From the NCBI RefSeq assembly GCF_001678665.1, contig NZ_LZRP01000007.1:124001-188000 (forward strand): DNA of 64,000 nucleotides. Direction: 5' to 3'. Below the pieces are notes generated by a model, which searched no databases, was not told the DNA's origin, and was given only the letters and a program-made list of their open reading frames with translations. Source of the stretch: Erythrobacter sp. QSSC1-22B (lineage in GTDB: Bacteria; Pseudomonadota; Alphaproteobacteria; Sphingomonadales; Sphingomonadaceae). The position numbers and the translations under genes are program-made. How positions within the stretch are numbered: position 1 is the first letter of the stretch; every line of letters starts with the position of its first letter. Below, in pieces: positions 8,795-18,331 of this stretch.

Positions 8795-9484
8795 TCAGAC
8801 CGCCTCAAAGGCGTAGCCGGCCGAGCGGACGGTGCGCACGGGATCCTTGGAGCCCCGAACCTCGAGCGCCTTGCGCAGCCGCCGGATGTGCACATCGACG
8901 GTGCGCAATTCGATATCGCTGCCCGTACCCCAGACGCCGTCGAGCAGCTGGCTGCGGCTGAACACCCGGCCTGGGCTTTCCATGAAGAATTTGAGCAGCC
9001 GGTATTCGGTGGGACCGAGCTGGAGCGTCTGGCCTCGGCGCGAGACCTTGTGCGCCACCGGATCGAGCGTGATGTCGCCGACTTCGATCGTCTCGCCGGC
9101 GAGCGCGGGGCGGATCCGGCGCATCACCGCCGCGACGCGGGCGAGCAGTTCGCGCGGGCTGAAGGGCTTGGTGATGTAATCGTCGGCGCCGGTGTCGAGC
9201 CCGCGGATGCGGTCGTCCTCGGCCTCGCGCGCGGTCAGCATGATGATCGGGACATGGGCGGTCGCCTTGTCACGCCGCAGCCGGCGACAGACCTCAATCC
9301 CACTGGTGCCCTCGATCATCCAGTCGAGGATGACCAGATCCGGCGTTTCCTCGGAGGCAAGAATCAGCGCCTCGTCGCCATCGGCGGTGGTGCGAACCCG
9401 ATAGCCCTCGTTGTTGAAACGGTATTCGAGAAGTTCCAGCAATGCCGGATCGTCTTCGACCAGAAGGAGACTTGCCGCGTTCAC
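8795..9484 (-). CDS. phoB: PhoB phosphate regulon response regulator
   Basis: A 229-residue OmpR/PhoB-class regulator. The receiver domain (1-120) carries the acidic pair Asp11/Asp12, phosphoacceptor Asp54 (LVILDWM) and the K-P switch (ITKPFSP); the C-terminal winged helix ends in the typical RTVDVHIRRLRKAL recognition region. When phosphorylated by PhoR it activates phosphate starvation genes. The start is GTG. It is the last gene of the minus-strand phoR-pstSCAB-phoU-phoB cluster, 67 bases after phoU, and converges with the extensin-like gene. Confidence 0.97.
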   Translation of the reverse strand: MNAASLLLVEDDPALLELLEYRFNNEGYRVRTTADGDEALILASEETPDLVILDWMIEGTSGIEVCRRLRRDKATAHVPIIMLTAREAEDDRIRGLDTGADDYITKPFSPRELLARVAAVMRRIRPALAGETIEVGDITLDPVAHKVSRRGQTLQLGPTEYRLLKFFMESPGRVFSRSQLLDGVWGTGSDIELRTVDVHIRRLRKALEVRGSKDPVRTVRSAGYAFEAV

Positions 9485-9551
9485 ACCATGACCCTGACGT
9501 CGGTTGAAAGGTACTGGGATCGCGATATGACGCTCAAGCTACAGTAATGTG

Positions 9552-10226
9552 TCAGATGTCGATATCGGGCGCATAAACGCCGGTGGCGGCATAATGCACC
9601 ATTTCGGCAACATTGGTCGCATGGTCGCCGATCCGCTCGAGATTGCGCGCGACGAACAGCAATTGCGCCGCGCTGCTGATCGAGGACGGGTTCTCGACCA
9701 TGTGGCTGACCAGATTGCGGAAGATCGAATTGTAGAAGGCATCGACCTTGTCGTCGGCCGCGATCACTTCCTTGGCGAGCTCCGGGTCGCGCGCCGCATA
9801 GGCGGTCAGCACGTCGTGGACCATTTCCGAGGTCAGCTCGGCCATTGCCGGGAGCAGCGTCAGCGGTTCGTATTTCTTGCGATCGGGGCCGATCTCGCGG
9901 CTCGCCTTGGCGATGTTCTTGGAATAATCGCCGATCCGCTCGATCACTCCGGCGATCTTGAGCGCGGCGATGACTTCGCGCAGATCGTCCGCCATCGGCG
10001 CGCGCAGCGCAATGATCCGCACCGCCAGCTTGTCGACTTCGCTTTCCAGCTCATCGATCTTCCGATCGCCCTTGACCACGCGCATGGCCAGCTCGTCGTC
10101 GCCGCGCACCAGCGCTTCGATGGCGTCCTGGACGGCGACTTCCGCAAGTCCGCCCATCTCCGCGATCAGGCCACGCAGTCTGGTAATGTCTTCATCGAAG
10201 GCCTTGACGGTGTGTTGCATATTCAA
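9552..10226 (-). CDS. phoU: PhoU phosphate transport/signalling regulator
   Basis: A 224-residue all-helical protein made of two PhoU repeats, each with the metal-binding E/D-xxxD-type helix (ERIGDYSKNIA in the first, ERIGDHATNVAEM in the second). PhoU couples the PstSCAB transporter to PhoR, keeping the kinase inactive when phosphate is plentiful. It lies eight bases downstream of pstB in the operon. Full length for the family. Confidence 0.97.
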   Translation of the reverse strand: MNMQHTVKAFDEDITRLRGLIAEMGGLAEVAVQDAIEALVRGDDELAMRVVKGDRKIDELESEVDKLAVRIIALRAPMADDLREVIAALKIAGVIERIGDYSKNIAKASREIGPDRKKYEPLTLLPAMAELTSEMVHDVLTAYAARDPELAKEVIAADDKVDAFYNSIFRNLVSHMVENPSSISSAAQLLFVARNLERIGDHATNVAEMVHYAATGVYAPDIDI

Positions 10227-10234
10227 TGGCGGTC

Positions 10235-11023
10235 CTAGCCGTAGCGCCCGGTGATGTAATCCTTGGTGCGCTCTTCAAGGGGGTTGGTGAAAATGTCGGA
10301 TGTGCGGCCATACTCCACCACCTTGCCCAGATGGAAGAAAGCAGTCCTTTGCGAGACACGAGCGGCCTGCTGCATCGAGTGGGTAACGATGACGATAGCA
10401 TAACGACCCGCGAGATCGTCGATCAGTTCCTCGATTTTTGCGGTCGCAATCGGATCGAGCGCCGAACACGGCTCGTCCATGAGGATCACTTCGGGATCCA
10501 CCGCGATTGCGCGGGCGATGCACAATCGCTGCTGCTGGCCACCCGAAAGCGCGGTCCCGCTGTCGGCCAGGCGGTCCTTGACCTCGTTCCACAGTCCGGC
10601 GCGGACCAGCGAGCGCTCGACGATGGCATCGAGATCGTCCTTGTCCTCGGCGAAGCCATGGATCTTGGGGCCGTAGGCGATGTTGTCGTAGATCGACTTG
10701 GGGAACGGGTTGGGCTTCTGGAACACCATCCCGACGCGGGCGCGCAATTGCACCACGTCCATCCCCGATTTGTAGATGTCCTCGCCGTCGAGTTCGATGG
10801 TCCCCTCGACCCGCGCCGAGGCGATCGTGTCGTTCATCCGGTTGAGCGAACGCAGGAAGGTCGATTTGCCACAGCCCGAGGGACCGATGAAGGCAGTGAC
10901 GTATTTCTGCGGGATATCGATCGAGACCGAATCGATGGCTTGCTTGTCGCCATAATAGACGTTCACGTCGCGCGCGCGCATCTTGGCCTCGGTGGCCTCG
11001 AGGTTGTCGTGGATTACAGTCAC
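10235..11023 (-). CDS. pstB: Phosphate ABC transporter ATP-binding protein PstB
   Basis: A 262-residue ABC ATPase with Walker [10 protein letters not shown], signature LSGGQQQR, Walker B VILMDEP and the PstB-specific segment SLNRMND. It drives high-affinity phosphate import with PstA and PstC. The start codon overlaps the pstA stop (ATGA), indicating translational coupling. Confidence 0.98.
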   Translation of the reverse strand: MTVIHDNLEATEAKMRARDVNVYYGDKQAIDSVSIDIPQKYVTAFIGPSGCGKSTFLRSLNRMNDTIASARVEGTIELDGEDIYKSGMDVVQLRARVGMVFQKPNPFPKSIYDNIAYGPKIHGFAEDKDDLDAIVERSLVRAGLWNEVKDRLADSGTALSGGQQQRLCIARAIAVDPEVILMDEPCSALDPIATAKIEELIDDLAGRYAIVIVTHSMQQAARVSQRTAFFHLGKVVEYGRTSDIFTNPLEERTKDYITGRYG

Positions 11024-12270
11024 CAGCTTTTCTCGAATTTGTTGCGCAGGTAAATAGCGAGGCCGTTCATCAGCAGGAGGAACAGCAATAGCACGATAAT
11101 GGCGGCGCTGGTGCGTTCAACGAAGCCAAGGTTGATTTCATCGGACCACAGGAAGATCTGCACCGGCAGGACGGTGGCAGGCGAGGTGAAGCCGTCGGGC
11201 GGGGTGGCGATGAAAGCGCGCATGCCGATCATCAGCAGCGGTGCAGTTTCGCCCAGCGCGCGCGCCATACCGATGATCGTGCCGGTGAGGATGCCCGGCA
11301 GCGCCAGCGGGAGGACGTGGTGGAACACGACCTGGACAGGCGAGGCGCCAATCGCCAGCGCGCCGTCGCGGATGCTGGGCGGGACTGCCTTGATCGCGTT
11401 GCGCCCGGCGATGACGATGACCGGCATGGTCATCAGTGCCAGTGTCATGCCGCCGATCAGCGGTGCAGAGCGCAGATTGGGAAATATCCACAGGAACACC
11501 GCCAGCCCGAGCAGGCCGAAGATGATCGAGGGTACCGCAGCCAGGTTGTTGATCGAGACCTCGATCACATCGGTCCAGCGATTGCGCGGTGCGTATTCCT
11601 CCAGATAGAGCGCCGAGAGGACGCCGATCGGGAAGGCCAGCGCGAGCGTGACCAGCATCGTCAGGATCGAACCCTTGAGCGCCCCCCAGATGCCGACTTG
11701 CTGGGGATTGGTGGCATCTGCGCGCAGCAGGAACCCGGGGTCGAAATTCTTGGCGAGCACCCCGCGTTCGCTCAGCTCAGCAGCCAGTTGGCGCATCTCT
11801 GGCGAGCCTTCGCCGGCATAGCCCGCGGCGAGGTTGGAGCTGGCCGGGAGTTCGAAGGTCGAAGTTCCTCGCAGAATGCTTTCATCCGCGACGATCGCTT
11901 CGGCCACTTCGCGCCAGGCATCGCTGTCTAGTTGCCCCGCGGCCTCTTCGCCGAGCGCTTCGCCGGCATAGAATTCGACCACCGACTGCAGGTCCTGTGC
12001 ACCCAGGCTCTGGATGGCAGCGCCTTCATCCGCGGGCAGCGAGCCGCCCGTGATTCCGGTCTCGGTAAAATCGATCGGGACCGCAAGCTCGGCGCGCTGG
12101 AATCCGCCGATCCCGTTGATCGTCATGGTCACCAGCAGAAAGGCCAGCACCAGCACCGAGAACAGGATGGCGCCCAGGCCCAAAGCCTTGAATCGCCGCT
12201 CCGAAGCATAGCGTTGCTTGAGCCGCTTTTCGAAAACCGCGGTCCGGGTGGGGAGGGTGCGATCAGTCAT
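11020..12270 (-). CDS. pstA: Phosphate ABC transporter permease PstA
   Basis: A 416-residue inner membrane permease. One N-terminal membrane helix (about 30-55) is followed by a periplasmic stretch of roughly 150 residues and then the conserved MetI-like core with the EAA loop ([19 protein letters not shown]). The long N-terminal form is usual in Alphaproteobacteria. I chose ATG 12270 ([10 protein letters not shown]); it overlaps the end of pstC by eight bases. The frame is open further upstream, but that part overlaps pstC. Confidence 0.95.
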   Translation of the reverse strand: MTDRTLPTRTAVFEKRLKQRYASERRFKALGLGAILFSVLVLAFLLVTMTINGIGGFQRAELAVPIDFTETGITGGSLPADEGAAIQSLGAQDLQSVVEFYAGEALGEEAAGQLDSDAWREVAEAIVADESILRGTSTFELPASSNLAAGYAGEGSPEMRQLAAELSERGVLAKNFDPGFLLRADATNPQQVGIWGALKGSILTMLVTLALAFPIGVLSALYLEEYAPRNRWTDVIEVSINNLAAVPSIIFGLLGLAVFLWIFPNLRSAPLIGGMTLALMTMPVIVIAGRNAIKAVPPSIRDGALAIGASPVQVVFHHVLPLALPGILTGTIIGMARALGETAPLLMIGMRAFIATPPDGFTSPATVLPVQIFLWSDEINLGFVERTSAAIIVLLLFLLLMNGLAIYLRNKFEKSW

Positions 12271-13648
12271 AGGCTTCGCGGAACCTCTTGACGACGCGCA
12301 GCGCAATGAAATTGAGCGCCAGCGTAACCAGGAACAGGACGAAGCCGAGCGCAAAGGCGCTGAGCGTCGCGGGATGATCAAAACTGCCTTCGCCCGTCAG
12401 CATGGCGACGATCTGCACCGTCACGGTGGTCATTGCCTCGAGGGGGTTGGCGGAGAGATTGGCTGCGGTGGAAGCGGCCATAACGACGATCATGGTCTCG
12501 CCGATCGCCCGGCTGACAGCCAGCATCACACCCGCGACGATGCCGGGCAGGGCAGCAGGGACCAACACCTTGCGGATCGTTTCGGACTTCGTGGCACCCA
12601 TCGCCAGGCTGCCATCGCGCATCGCGCTGGGCACCGCGGCGATGCTGTCGTCGGCCATCGAGCTGACAAAGGGGATGATCATCACCCCCATCACCAGACC
12701 CGCCGCCAGCGCGCTTTCGCTGGAAGGATTGGAGGCGCCGAAAAACAGCGCGATGTCGCGGATCGAGGGCGCGATGGTGAGCGCGGCGAAATAGCCATAG
12801 ACGACCGTCGGCACGCCCGCGAGGATCTCGAGCGCGGGTTTCACCCAGCGGCGCATCGAGGGTGCGGCGTATTGGGTGAGATAGATCGCGCTCATCAGAC
12901 CCAGCGGTATCGCGACGATCATGGCGATGATCGCGCCGATGAAGATCGTGCCCCAGAACAGCGGCACCGCTCCGTAGCGCGAGGAATCCGGATTTTCGGC
13001 GCTGCTCATCGGATCCGGGCCCCAGTGAAGGCCGAACAGGAAATCGAGCGGATTGACCATCCCGAAGAAGCGGATGGTTTCGAACACCAGGCTGACCACG
13101 ATCCCGATCGTGGTGAGGACCGCGATCAGAGAAGCGAGCAACAGGATCGCCATCACGATCCGCTCGACCCGGGTGCGGGCGCGGAAATCGGGCTTGAGCT
13201 TGAGGAACGACCAGGCCCCGCCCAGGAAGGCAAGCACCAGGCTGACCGCAATGCCGATCCAGGCGTAGCGCGTCATGGCCTCGCGGAACGGTTCGACCAG
13301 CGCCTGCGCCTTGGGATTGAACACTGCGCTCGATGCGCCGCTGGCGACGTTGCGTGCCTCGGAGAGAATGGTGTCGCGCTGGAAGCCGAAGGCGGGCAGG
13401 CTTGCCGCCTCGGGACTGGCGAGCACGGCCTGGTTGACCAGATTTGGCGCCAGGATCGTCCAGAGCACTCCGAACAGCAGCATCGGCAGCGCGATCCACA
13501 GCGCGACATACCATGCGTGATAGGTCGGCCGCGCGGCCATCCGCACACCGGGCTCGGCGGTGCGAAAGCTCCACGCGCGGGCGCGGGCGGCCAGCCAGCC
13601 GGCCAGCGCGAGCCCTAGCGCGAGGAGGAAGAGAATGGCAGGCGACAT
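12263..13648 (-). CDS. pstC: Phosphate ABC transporter permease PstC
   Basis: A 461-residue permease with two extra N-terminal membrane segments and a periplasmic region before the MetI-like domain; the EAA loop is recognisable (DGSLAMGATKSETIRKVLVP). It forms the phosphate channel with PstA. It starts 14 bases after pstS ends. Confidence 0.95.
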   Translation of the reverse strand: MSPAILFLLALGLALAGWLAARARAWSFRTAEPGVRMAARPTYHAWYVALWIALPMLLFGVLWTILAPNLVNQAVLASPEAASLPAFGFQRDTILSEARNVASGASSAVFNPKAQALVEPFREAMTRYAWIGIAVSLVLAFLGGAWSFLKLKPDFRARTRVERIVMAILLLASLIAVLTTIGIVVSLVFETIRFFGMVNPLDFLFGLHWGPDPMSSAENPDSSRYGAVPLFWGTIFIGAIIAMIVAIPLGLMSAIYLTQYAAPSMRRWVKPALEILAGVPTVVYGYFAALTIAPSIRDIALFFGASNPSSESALAAGLVMGVMIIPFVSSMADDSIAAVPSAMRDGSLAMGATKSETIRKVLVPAALPGIVAGVMLAVSRAIGETMIVVMAASTAANLSANPLEAMTTVTVQIVAMLTGEGSFDHPATLSAFALGFVLFLVTLALNFIALRVVKRFREAYD

Positions 13649-13662
13649 GCGCTGGGTGCGAC

Positions 13663-14706
13663 CTATTCGAGCTCGGAGCCGTCGAGAGTGGTGTATTCGG
13701 TCGCCACGCGCAGACTCTGGGCCTTCACTTCATCGGGCGAGGGCACAAGGCCGATCCGCGCCAGTGCACCGTCCTTGTCCCAATTGCGCGTCCACTCGAG
13801 CAAATACTCCTTGAGCCCCGGGATGGCCGCGAGATGGGCCTTCTTTACGTAAATGAACATCGGGCGCGCGCCGGGATAGGCGAAGCTGGTGATGTTCTCA
13901 TAGGTCGGGGCAACCCCGTTGACCGGGAGACCCTGCACCTTGTTGGCGTTTTCCTCGAGATAGGAATAACCGAAGATGCCGATAGCGCGCGGATTGTTCT
14001 CGATCTTCTGGACGATCAGATTGTCCTGCTCGCCCTGGTCGACGTAAGCTCCGTCTGACCGCAGTTCGGTGCAGGTGCGGGAGTATGCCTCCTTGTCGCT
14101 GTCCTCGAGCGCTTCCATCGCCGGATCGGTCTTGCAACCGACCTCGAGGATCAGCTCCTTGAGCGCATCGCGGGTGCCCGAGGTCGAGGGTGGGCCATAG
14201 ACCAGAATAGGGACATCCGGGAGCGAGGGATCGATATCGGACCAGGTCTCGTTGGTCTGCTCTTCGCCATAGGGATTGGCGGCAATCGCTTCGTATACGA
14301 TCGCGGGGGTCAGATCCATCATGATGCCACCATTGGCCGAGCCGAATGCAATGCCGTCGAGCCCGACCTGCATCTCCATGATCTCGGTTACGCCATTGCT
14401 CTGGCAGCCGGCGAATTCACCCGGCTTCATGCGCCGCGAAGCATTGGCGACGTCGGGGGTGTCAGGGCCGACGCCCTGACAGAACAGTTGGATACCGCCA
14501 CCGGTGCCGGTCGATTCGATAATCGGCGACTTGATGCCCGAGTTGGAGCGCGCCAGCGATTCGGCCACCGTCTTGGCAAAGGGAAACACCGTCGAGGAAC
14601 CGACCGAACGCACCCAGTCGCGCGATCCGCCGCCCCCGGCATCGCCGCAAGAGGTCAGGGCCACGGCAAAAATCGTGGCGACTAAAGCTGCTTTGGTCTT
14701 ACGCAT
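13663..14706 (-). CDS. pstS: PstS phosphate-binding lipoprotein
   Basis: A 347-residue periplasmic phosphate receptor. The signal peptide ends in a lipobox with Cys20 (ALTSC). Ligand-binding segments typical of PstS are present (VGSSTVFPF near 35-43, ESTGTGGG near 64-71, and the STSGTRDA loop). A purine-rich GAAGGA about ten bases upstream is the likely ribosome binding site. A candidate Pho box lies about 60 bases upstream of the start. Confidence 0.96.
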   Translation of the reverse strand: MRKTKAALVATIFAVALTSCGDAGGGGSRDWVRSVGSSTVFPFAKTVAESLARSNSGIKSPIIESTGTGGGIQLFCQGVGPDTPDVANASRRMKPGEFAGCQSNGVTEIMEMQVGLDGIAFGSANGGIMMDLTPAIVYEAIAANPYGEEQTNETWSDIDPSLPDVPILVYGPPSTSGTRDALKELILEVGCKTDPAMEALEDSDKEAYSRTCTELRSDGAYVDQGEQDNLIVQKIENNPRAIGIFGYSYLEENANKVQGLPVNGVAPTYENITSFAYPGARPMFIYVKKAHLAAIPGLKEYLLEWTRNWDKDGALARIGLVPSPDEVKAQSLRVATEYTTLDGSELE

Positions 14707-14766
14707 CCCGGAATTTCCTTCAAACGGTGGTATGCCCGCGCGAAAGCGAGGAATTGTTACGTGTTC

Positions 14767-14784
14767 GCGACAAAAGCATGACTT
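14767..14784 (-). promoter_or_regulatory. Candidate Pho box upstream of pstS
   Basis: Read on the minus strand, AAGTCATGCTTTTGTCGC contains two half-sites, GTCAT and GTCGC, spaced eleven bases apart. This matches the layout of PhoB boxes (two TGTCA-type repeats, eleven-base period), though both half-sites deviate from consensus. The location, about 60 bases before pstS, fits a PhoB-activated promoter with no good -35 box. Confidence 0.4.
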
Positions 14785-14820
14785 GTCTTTTTTGTGCTCT
14801 CGAAGCCACCGATTCTGTCG

Positions 14821-14834
14821 GGCGCTCTAGCGCC
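14821..14834. terminator. Short hairpin between phoR and pstS
   Basis: GGCGCT-CT-AGCGCC forms a perfect six-base stem with a two-base loop, 37 bases after the phoR stop. No T-run follows it on either strand, so it is only a weak candidate for termination or transcript processing between phoR and the pst operon. Confidence 0.25.
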
Positions 14835-14871
14835 ATCAGGGCCGTAAAGCGAGCAGAGCGCGATTGTCCGT

Positions 14872-16074
14872 TCAATCCTCGTCTCGGCCCTCGCCCTTGT
14901 CGGAGCGCACGATAGGAAACCGGATCGTAACGGTGGTGCCTGAGCCCAGTTCGCTGGCGATATCGAGCTTGGCCATGTGGCGCTCGACGATGTGCTTGAC
15001 GATGGCGAGACCGAGCCCGGTGCCGCCAGAGGCTCGGCTGCGCCCGGGATCGGTGCGATAGAATCGCCGGGTGAGGTGCGGAATGTGTTCCGCCGCGATT
15101 CCTTCACCACGGTCGCGCACCACCAGCCGGACGCGGCGCTTGCCAGAGGGGTGAACCCTGACGGTCACCGGTTGCGCCGGATCGCCATATTTGAGCGCAT
15201 TGTCGACCAGGTTGCGCACCAGCTGTTCGAGTTGCGGCACATCGCCGAGGATGCGGAATTCGCCCTCGATCGCGAGGTCTAGCCGGTCGGCCCGGTCGGG
15301 GCCGGCGCCTTCGTGCGCGGCGCGCGCGACCAGCGGTCCGAAATCGACGATCTCGGTCGGACGATCGTGCTTTTCGGCCTCGATCCGCGACAGCGACATC
15401 AGATCGCTGACCAGATACTGGAGCCGCTGCGCCTCGCGGTGGATCGTATCGAGGAACTTGCGCGAGGTTGCGTGATCGAGCGCACTCGCGTCGTCCTGAA
15501 GGGTTTCGACATAGCCGATGATCGAGGCCAGCGGGGTACGCAGTTCGTGGCTGGCGTTGGCGACGAAATCGGTGTGCGCGCGGCTGATGTCGGCTTCGGC
15601 GGTCTTGTTGATGAACTCGTAGACGCCCATTCCGCCATCGAGCTGCTTGGTGTTGATCCGCCAGATATCCCGCACGCTGGTAAGTCCGCGAACCGTTACC
15701 GAACCGCTCTGGTCCGAATCGATGAGCTGAACGGCATCGGGGTAGCGCAACGAGATGCGAATATCCTGTTCGAGAATATGCGCGCCGAAGACATTGCGCG
15801 CGGCGCGGTTGGCGATGATCACGCGGTTGCGGCGGGTGACCAGCAACGGGGTGTCGGCACTTTCGAACAATTCCCCCATGCGGTCGGTGGTGAGCGCGGA
15901 AGGCGCGACCCTCTCGGCTGGCGGGGGCGGTGAACCGACGCTTAGCCAAAGCGTTCCGACCCAGATCAGGAACACCGACAGCGCCACCAGCGGCGCCACG
16001 CCCGTCAGCGGCAAGACCACGCAGCAGACGAATGCCAGCGTTAGACCGGGAAGGGGAAGAGAACGAGCGCTCAT
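14872..16074 (-). CDS. phoR: PhoR phosphate regulon sensor histidine kinase
   Basis: A 400-residue membrane sensor. Two N-terminal membrane helices (about 9-25 and 27-46) have almost no periplasmic loop, as in PhoR. A PAS domain (about 65-155) is followed by the HisKA box with His176 (ANASHELRTPLASI) and an ATPase domain with the N, G1 (DRGEGI) and G2 (GGTGLGLAIVKHI) boxes. It phosphorylates PhoB when PstSCAB-PhoU signals low phosphate. It is separated from pstS by 165 bases that appear to hold a second promoter. Confidence 0.96.
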   Translation of the reverse strand: MSARSLPLPGLTLAFVCCVVLPLTGVAPLVALSVFLIWVGTLWLSVGSPPPPAERVAPSALTTDRMGELFESADTPLLVTRRNRVIIANRAARNVFGAHILEQDIRISLRYPDAVQLIDSDQSGSVTVRGLTSVRDIWRINTKQLDGGMGVYEFINKTAEADISRAHTDFVANASHELRTPLASIIGYVETLQDDASALDHATSRKFLDTIHREAQRLQYLVSDLMSLSRIEAEKHDRPTEIVDFGPLVARAAHEGAGPDRADRLDLAIEGEFRILGDVPQLEQLVRNLVDNALKYGDPAQPVTVRVHPSGKRRVRLVVRDRGEGIAAEHIPHLTRRFYRTDPGRSRASGGTGLGLAIVKHIVERHMAKLDIASELGSGTTVTIRFPIVRSDKGEGRDED

Positions 16075-16152
16075 GGCGATGCGGGCCTTAGCCGCGGCGT
16101 GACCGACTTGCCAAGCCGGGCGGAGATCGTTTCCGGGAGCGCTGCAGGTGGT

Positions 16153-16227
16153 TGGTGACCCCTACGGGAATCGAACCCGTGTTTCAGCCGTGAGAGGGCC
16201 GCGTCCTAACCGCTAGACGAAGGGGCC
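16153..16227 (-). tRNA. tRNA-Glu (anticodon CTC)
   Basis: The minus strand folds as a complete tRNA: acceptor GGCCCCT pairs with AGGGGTC, and the T-loop GGTTCGATTCC is present. The anticodon loop CTCTCAC places CTC at positions 34-36, between stem arms CGGCC and GGCTG. The 3' CCA is encoded (16153-16155). It differs from its neighbour by the anticodon wobble base and one base fewer in the D-loop. Confidence 0.95.
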
Positions 16228-16282
16228 GTCCGACCGTCACCCCGGTCGTCGGGGTTCGGGTACCAAACGAGAAACGCCACCG

Positions 16283-16358
16283 TGGTGACCCCTACGGGAA
16301 TCGAACCCGTGTTTCAGCCGTGAAAGGGCCGCGTCCTAGACCGCTAGACGAAGGGGCC
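16283..16358 (-). tRNA. tRNA-Glu (anticodon TTC)
   Basis: Nearly identical to the tRNA 55 bases away, but the anticodon loop is CTTTCAC, giving anticodon TTC, and the D-loop has one extra base. CCA is encoded at 16283-16285. On the minus strand this copy comes first, so the two probably form one transcript that supplies both glutamate isoacceptors. Confidence 0.95.
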
Positions 16359-16448
16359 ACATCGGTGGCGTGGCGGGCCATCTACGGTCGTGCGGGCAAC
16401 CCGTCAAGTCCTGCGACTGCCTCAGACGGGCTGGGGCGGTGGCGTCGC

Positions 16449-18251
16449 TTAATCGGCCCAGGCGGCGTCCTCGAGATGCAGCTCGGCCTGGCGACGCGAA
16501 CCCCAATCGTCGATCTTGGCGCGGCCCGCCAGCCACAGCCGGCGCCCGTTCGCGCCGTGGAGCAGCGTCTGGCCCAGATCGCTTTCCGCCATGCGAAACC
16601 CGATCGCCTTGAAACTGCGCCCGTCGCCGCCCGAAGCGACGATCCGGACATGACCGGTGCCGACGACATCGCATTTGATCAGGCGGACCGGTCCGACTGC
16701 GATCCGGGGTCCCGGCCAGCCGACGCCATAAGGTCCGGCGATTTCGAGCGATTCGACCAGCTCGGGGGTCAGGCCCCCGGCGGCGACCGAGAGATCGAGC
16801 AGCGTCGTCTGGCTGGCGGTGGCGCGTGCGACCTGCGTCGACAAACGCTCGTCGAGCCAGGCGGCCAGATCCTCGATTCGGTCGGCGGCGACGGTCAACC
16901 CCGCCGCCATCGCATGACCGCCGCCCGCGATCAGCAAACCCTGCTGGCGCGCTTCGATGATCGCGGCGCCCAGATCGACCCCGCTGATCGAACGCCCCGA
17001 GCCCTTGCCGAGCCCGGTTGCCTCGTCGAGCGCGATCACCAGCGAGGGCTTGCCGCTCGCTTCCTTGATCCTTCCGGCGACGATGCCGATCACCCCGGGG
17101 TGCCAGCCCGCGCCCGCGATCACCGCCACCGCCCGGTTGTGCTGCCCGGCAAGCTGCGCTTCGGCTTCTTCCTGGACTGTGGCTTCGATCGTGCGGCGAT
17201 CCTCGTTGAGTTCGGAAAGCTGCGCGGCGATCGCCTGGGCCTCGGCGGGATTCTCGGTGGTGAGCAGGCGCACACCGAGCGTCGATTCGCCGACCCGCCC
17301 GCCGGCGTTGATCCTGGGGCCGAGCGCGAAGCCGAGATCGCTGCAGGCGGGCGCGCGCTTCAACCGGCTGGCGTCGATCAGTGCCGCCATGCCGATGTTC
17401 TGCCGCTTTGCCATCACCTTGAGCCCCTGTGCCACGAAGGCGCGGTTGAGCCCATGCAGCGCCGCGACGTCTGCGACCGTGCCCAGCGCCACCAGATCGA
17501 GCAGCGCGAACAGATCGGGTTCGGGACGGGTGGCGAAATAGTCGCGGGTCCGCAACACCCGCACCAGCGCGATGGCGAGCAGGAATGCGACGCCGACCGC
17601 GGCGAGATGGCCGTGCGAGGCGGCCTCGTCGTCCTCGTCGAGGCGGTTGGGATTGACCAGCGCCACGGTGCGCGGGAGATCGGGCGAGCATTTGTGGTGA
17701 TCGACGACGATGACATCGATCCCCGCGTCATGCGCCTGTTGCAGCGCTTCATGCGCCATGGCGCCACAATCGACGGTGACGATCAGGCTGCTCCCCGCCT
17801 CGCCCAGCCGGACCAGCGCCTCGCCAGAAGGGCCGTAGCCCTCGAGCAACCGGTCGGGGATATAGTAATCGGCGTGATGCCCGAGGTCGCGCAGCAACCG
17901 GATCAGCAGCGCCGAGCTGGTCGCGCCATCGACATCGTAATCGCCATAGACGGTGACCTTCTCGCCGCTCAGGACCGCCTGCGCTATGCGGTCGGCGGCG
18001 GCATCCATATCGTTGAAGCCGCTGGGATCGGGCAGGAAGGCGCGTAGGGTCGGATTGCGATGGCGTTCCAGATCGCTTTCCTCGACCCCGCGTGCCAGCA
18101 ACAATTGGGTGACGATGTCGCGATCGAGCGGGATCGCGCCCTCGGTCATCTCCATATTGCCGCGCCGCCAGCGCCAGCCGCGCCCCGAGAGCGAGTGCGA
18201 GACGCCGAAGACGTGATTTGCGGCAGGGGTGTTTGCGATGTTGCTGGCCAT
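16449..18251 (-). CDS. recJ: Single-stranded-DNA-specific exonuclease RecJ
   Basis: A 600-residue DHH-family 5'-3' exonuclease. Motif I YGDYDVDGATSSALL, the DHH motif VVDHHK and the DHHA1 motif (GGGHAMAAG) are all visible, followed by a C-terminal OB-like domain. It acts in recombination and mismatch repair by digesting single-stranded DNA. It starts at ATG 18251, divergent from the flavodoxin-like gene, with only 80 bases between the two starts. Confidence 0.96.
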   Translation of the reverse strand: MASNIANTPAANHVFGVSHSLSGRGWRWRRGNMEMTEGAIPLDRDIVTQLLLARGVEESDLERHRNPTLRAFLPDPSGFNDMDAAADRIAQAVLSGEKVTVYGDYDVDGATSSALLIRLLRDLGHHADYYIPDRLLEGYGPSGEALVRLGEAGSSLIVTVDCGAMAHEALQQAHDAGIDVIVVDHHKCSPDLPRTVALVNPNRLDEDDEAASHGHLAAVGVAFLLAIALVRVLRTRDYFATRPEPDLFALLDLVALGTVADVAALHGLNRAFVAQGLKVMAKRQNIGMAALIDASRLKRAPACSDLGFALGPRINAGGRVGESTLGVRLLTTENPAEAQAIAAQLSELNEDRRTIEATVQEEAEAQLAGQHNRAVAVIAGAGWHPGVIGIVAGRIKEASGKPSLVIALDEATGLGKGSGRSISGVDLGAAIIEARQQGLLIAGGGHAMAAGLTVAADRIEDLAAWLDERLSTQVARATASQTTLLDLSVAAGGLTPELVESLEIAGPYGVGWPGPRIAVGPVRLIKCDVVGTGHVRIVASGGDGRSFKAIGFRMAESDLGQTLLHGANGRRLWLAGRAKIDDWGSRRQAELHLEDAAWAD

Positions 18252-18331
18252 GGCATCATCCTATCCCGGCCCGAGCTTCAGGCAAAGCCGCGCGTGTTGA
18301 CAATTCGTTGGCGCAGGCGATGCTCGCGCCC

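Noticed and set aside
12218-13618. A plus-strand frame of 466 codons opposite pstC
   Set aside because: Hydrophilic low-complexity translation (many His, Asp, Arg), as expected for the complement of a membrane protein gene.
14707-14871. A further small gene between pstS and phoR
   Set aside because: Frames here are short and overlap the probable Pho box and hairpin; no start with a ribosome binding site.
16153-16358. tRNA-Glu pair as an integration site for a genomic island
   Set aside because: Flanking genes are ordinary chromosomal genes (phoR, recJ), no integrase is present, and the second copy is a full functional tRNA with a different anticodon.
16320-18047. A plus-strand frame of 575 codons opposite recJ
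   Set aside because: It runs through a tRNA gene and mirrors recJ; the translation is low-complexity and rich in Arg, Asp and Gly.
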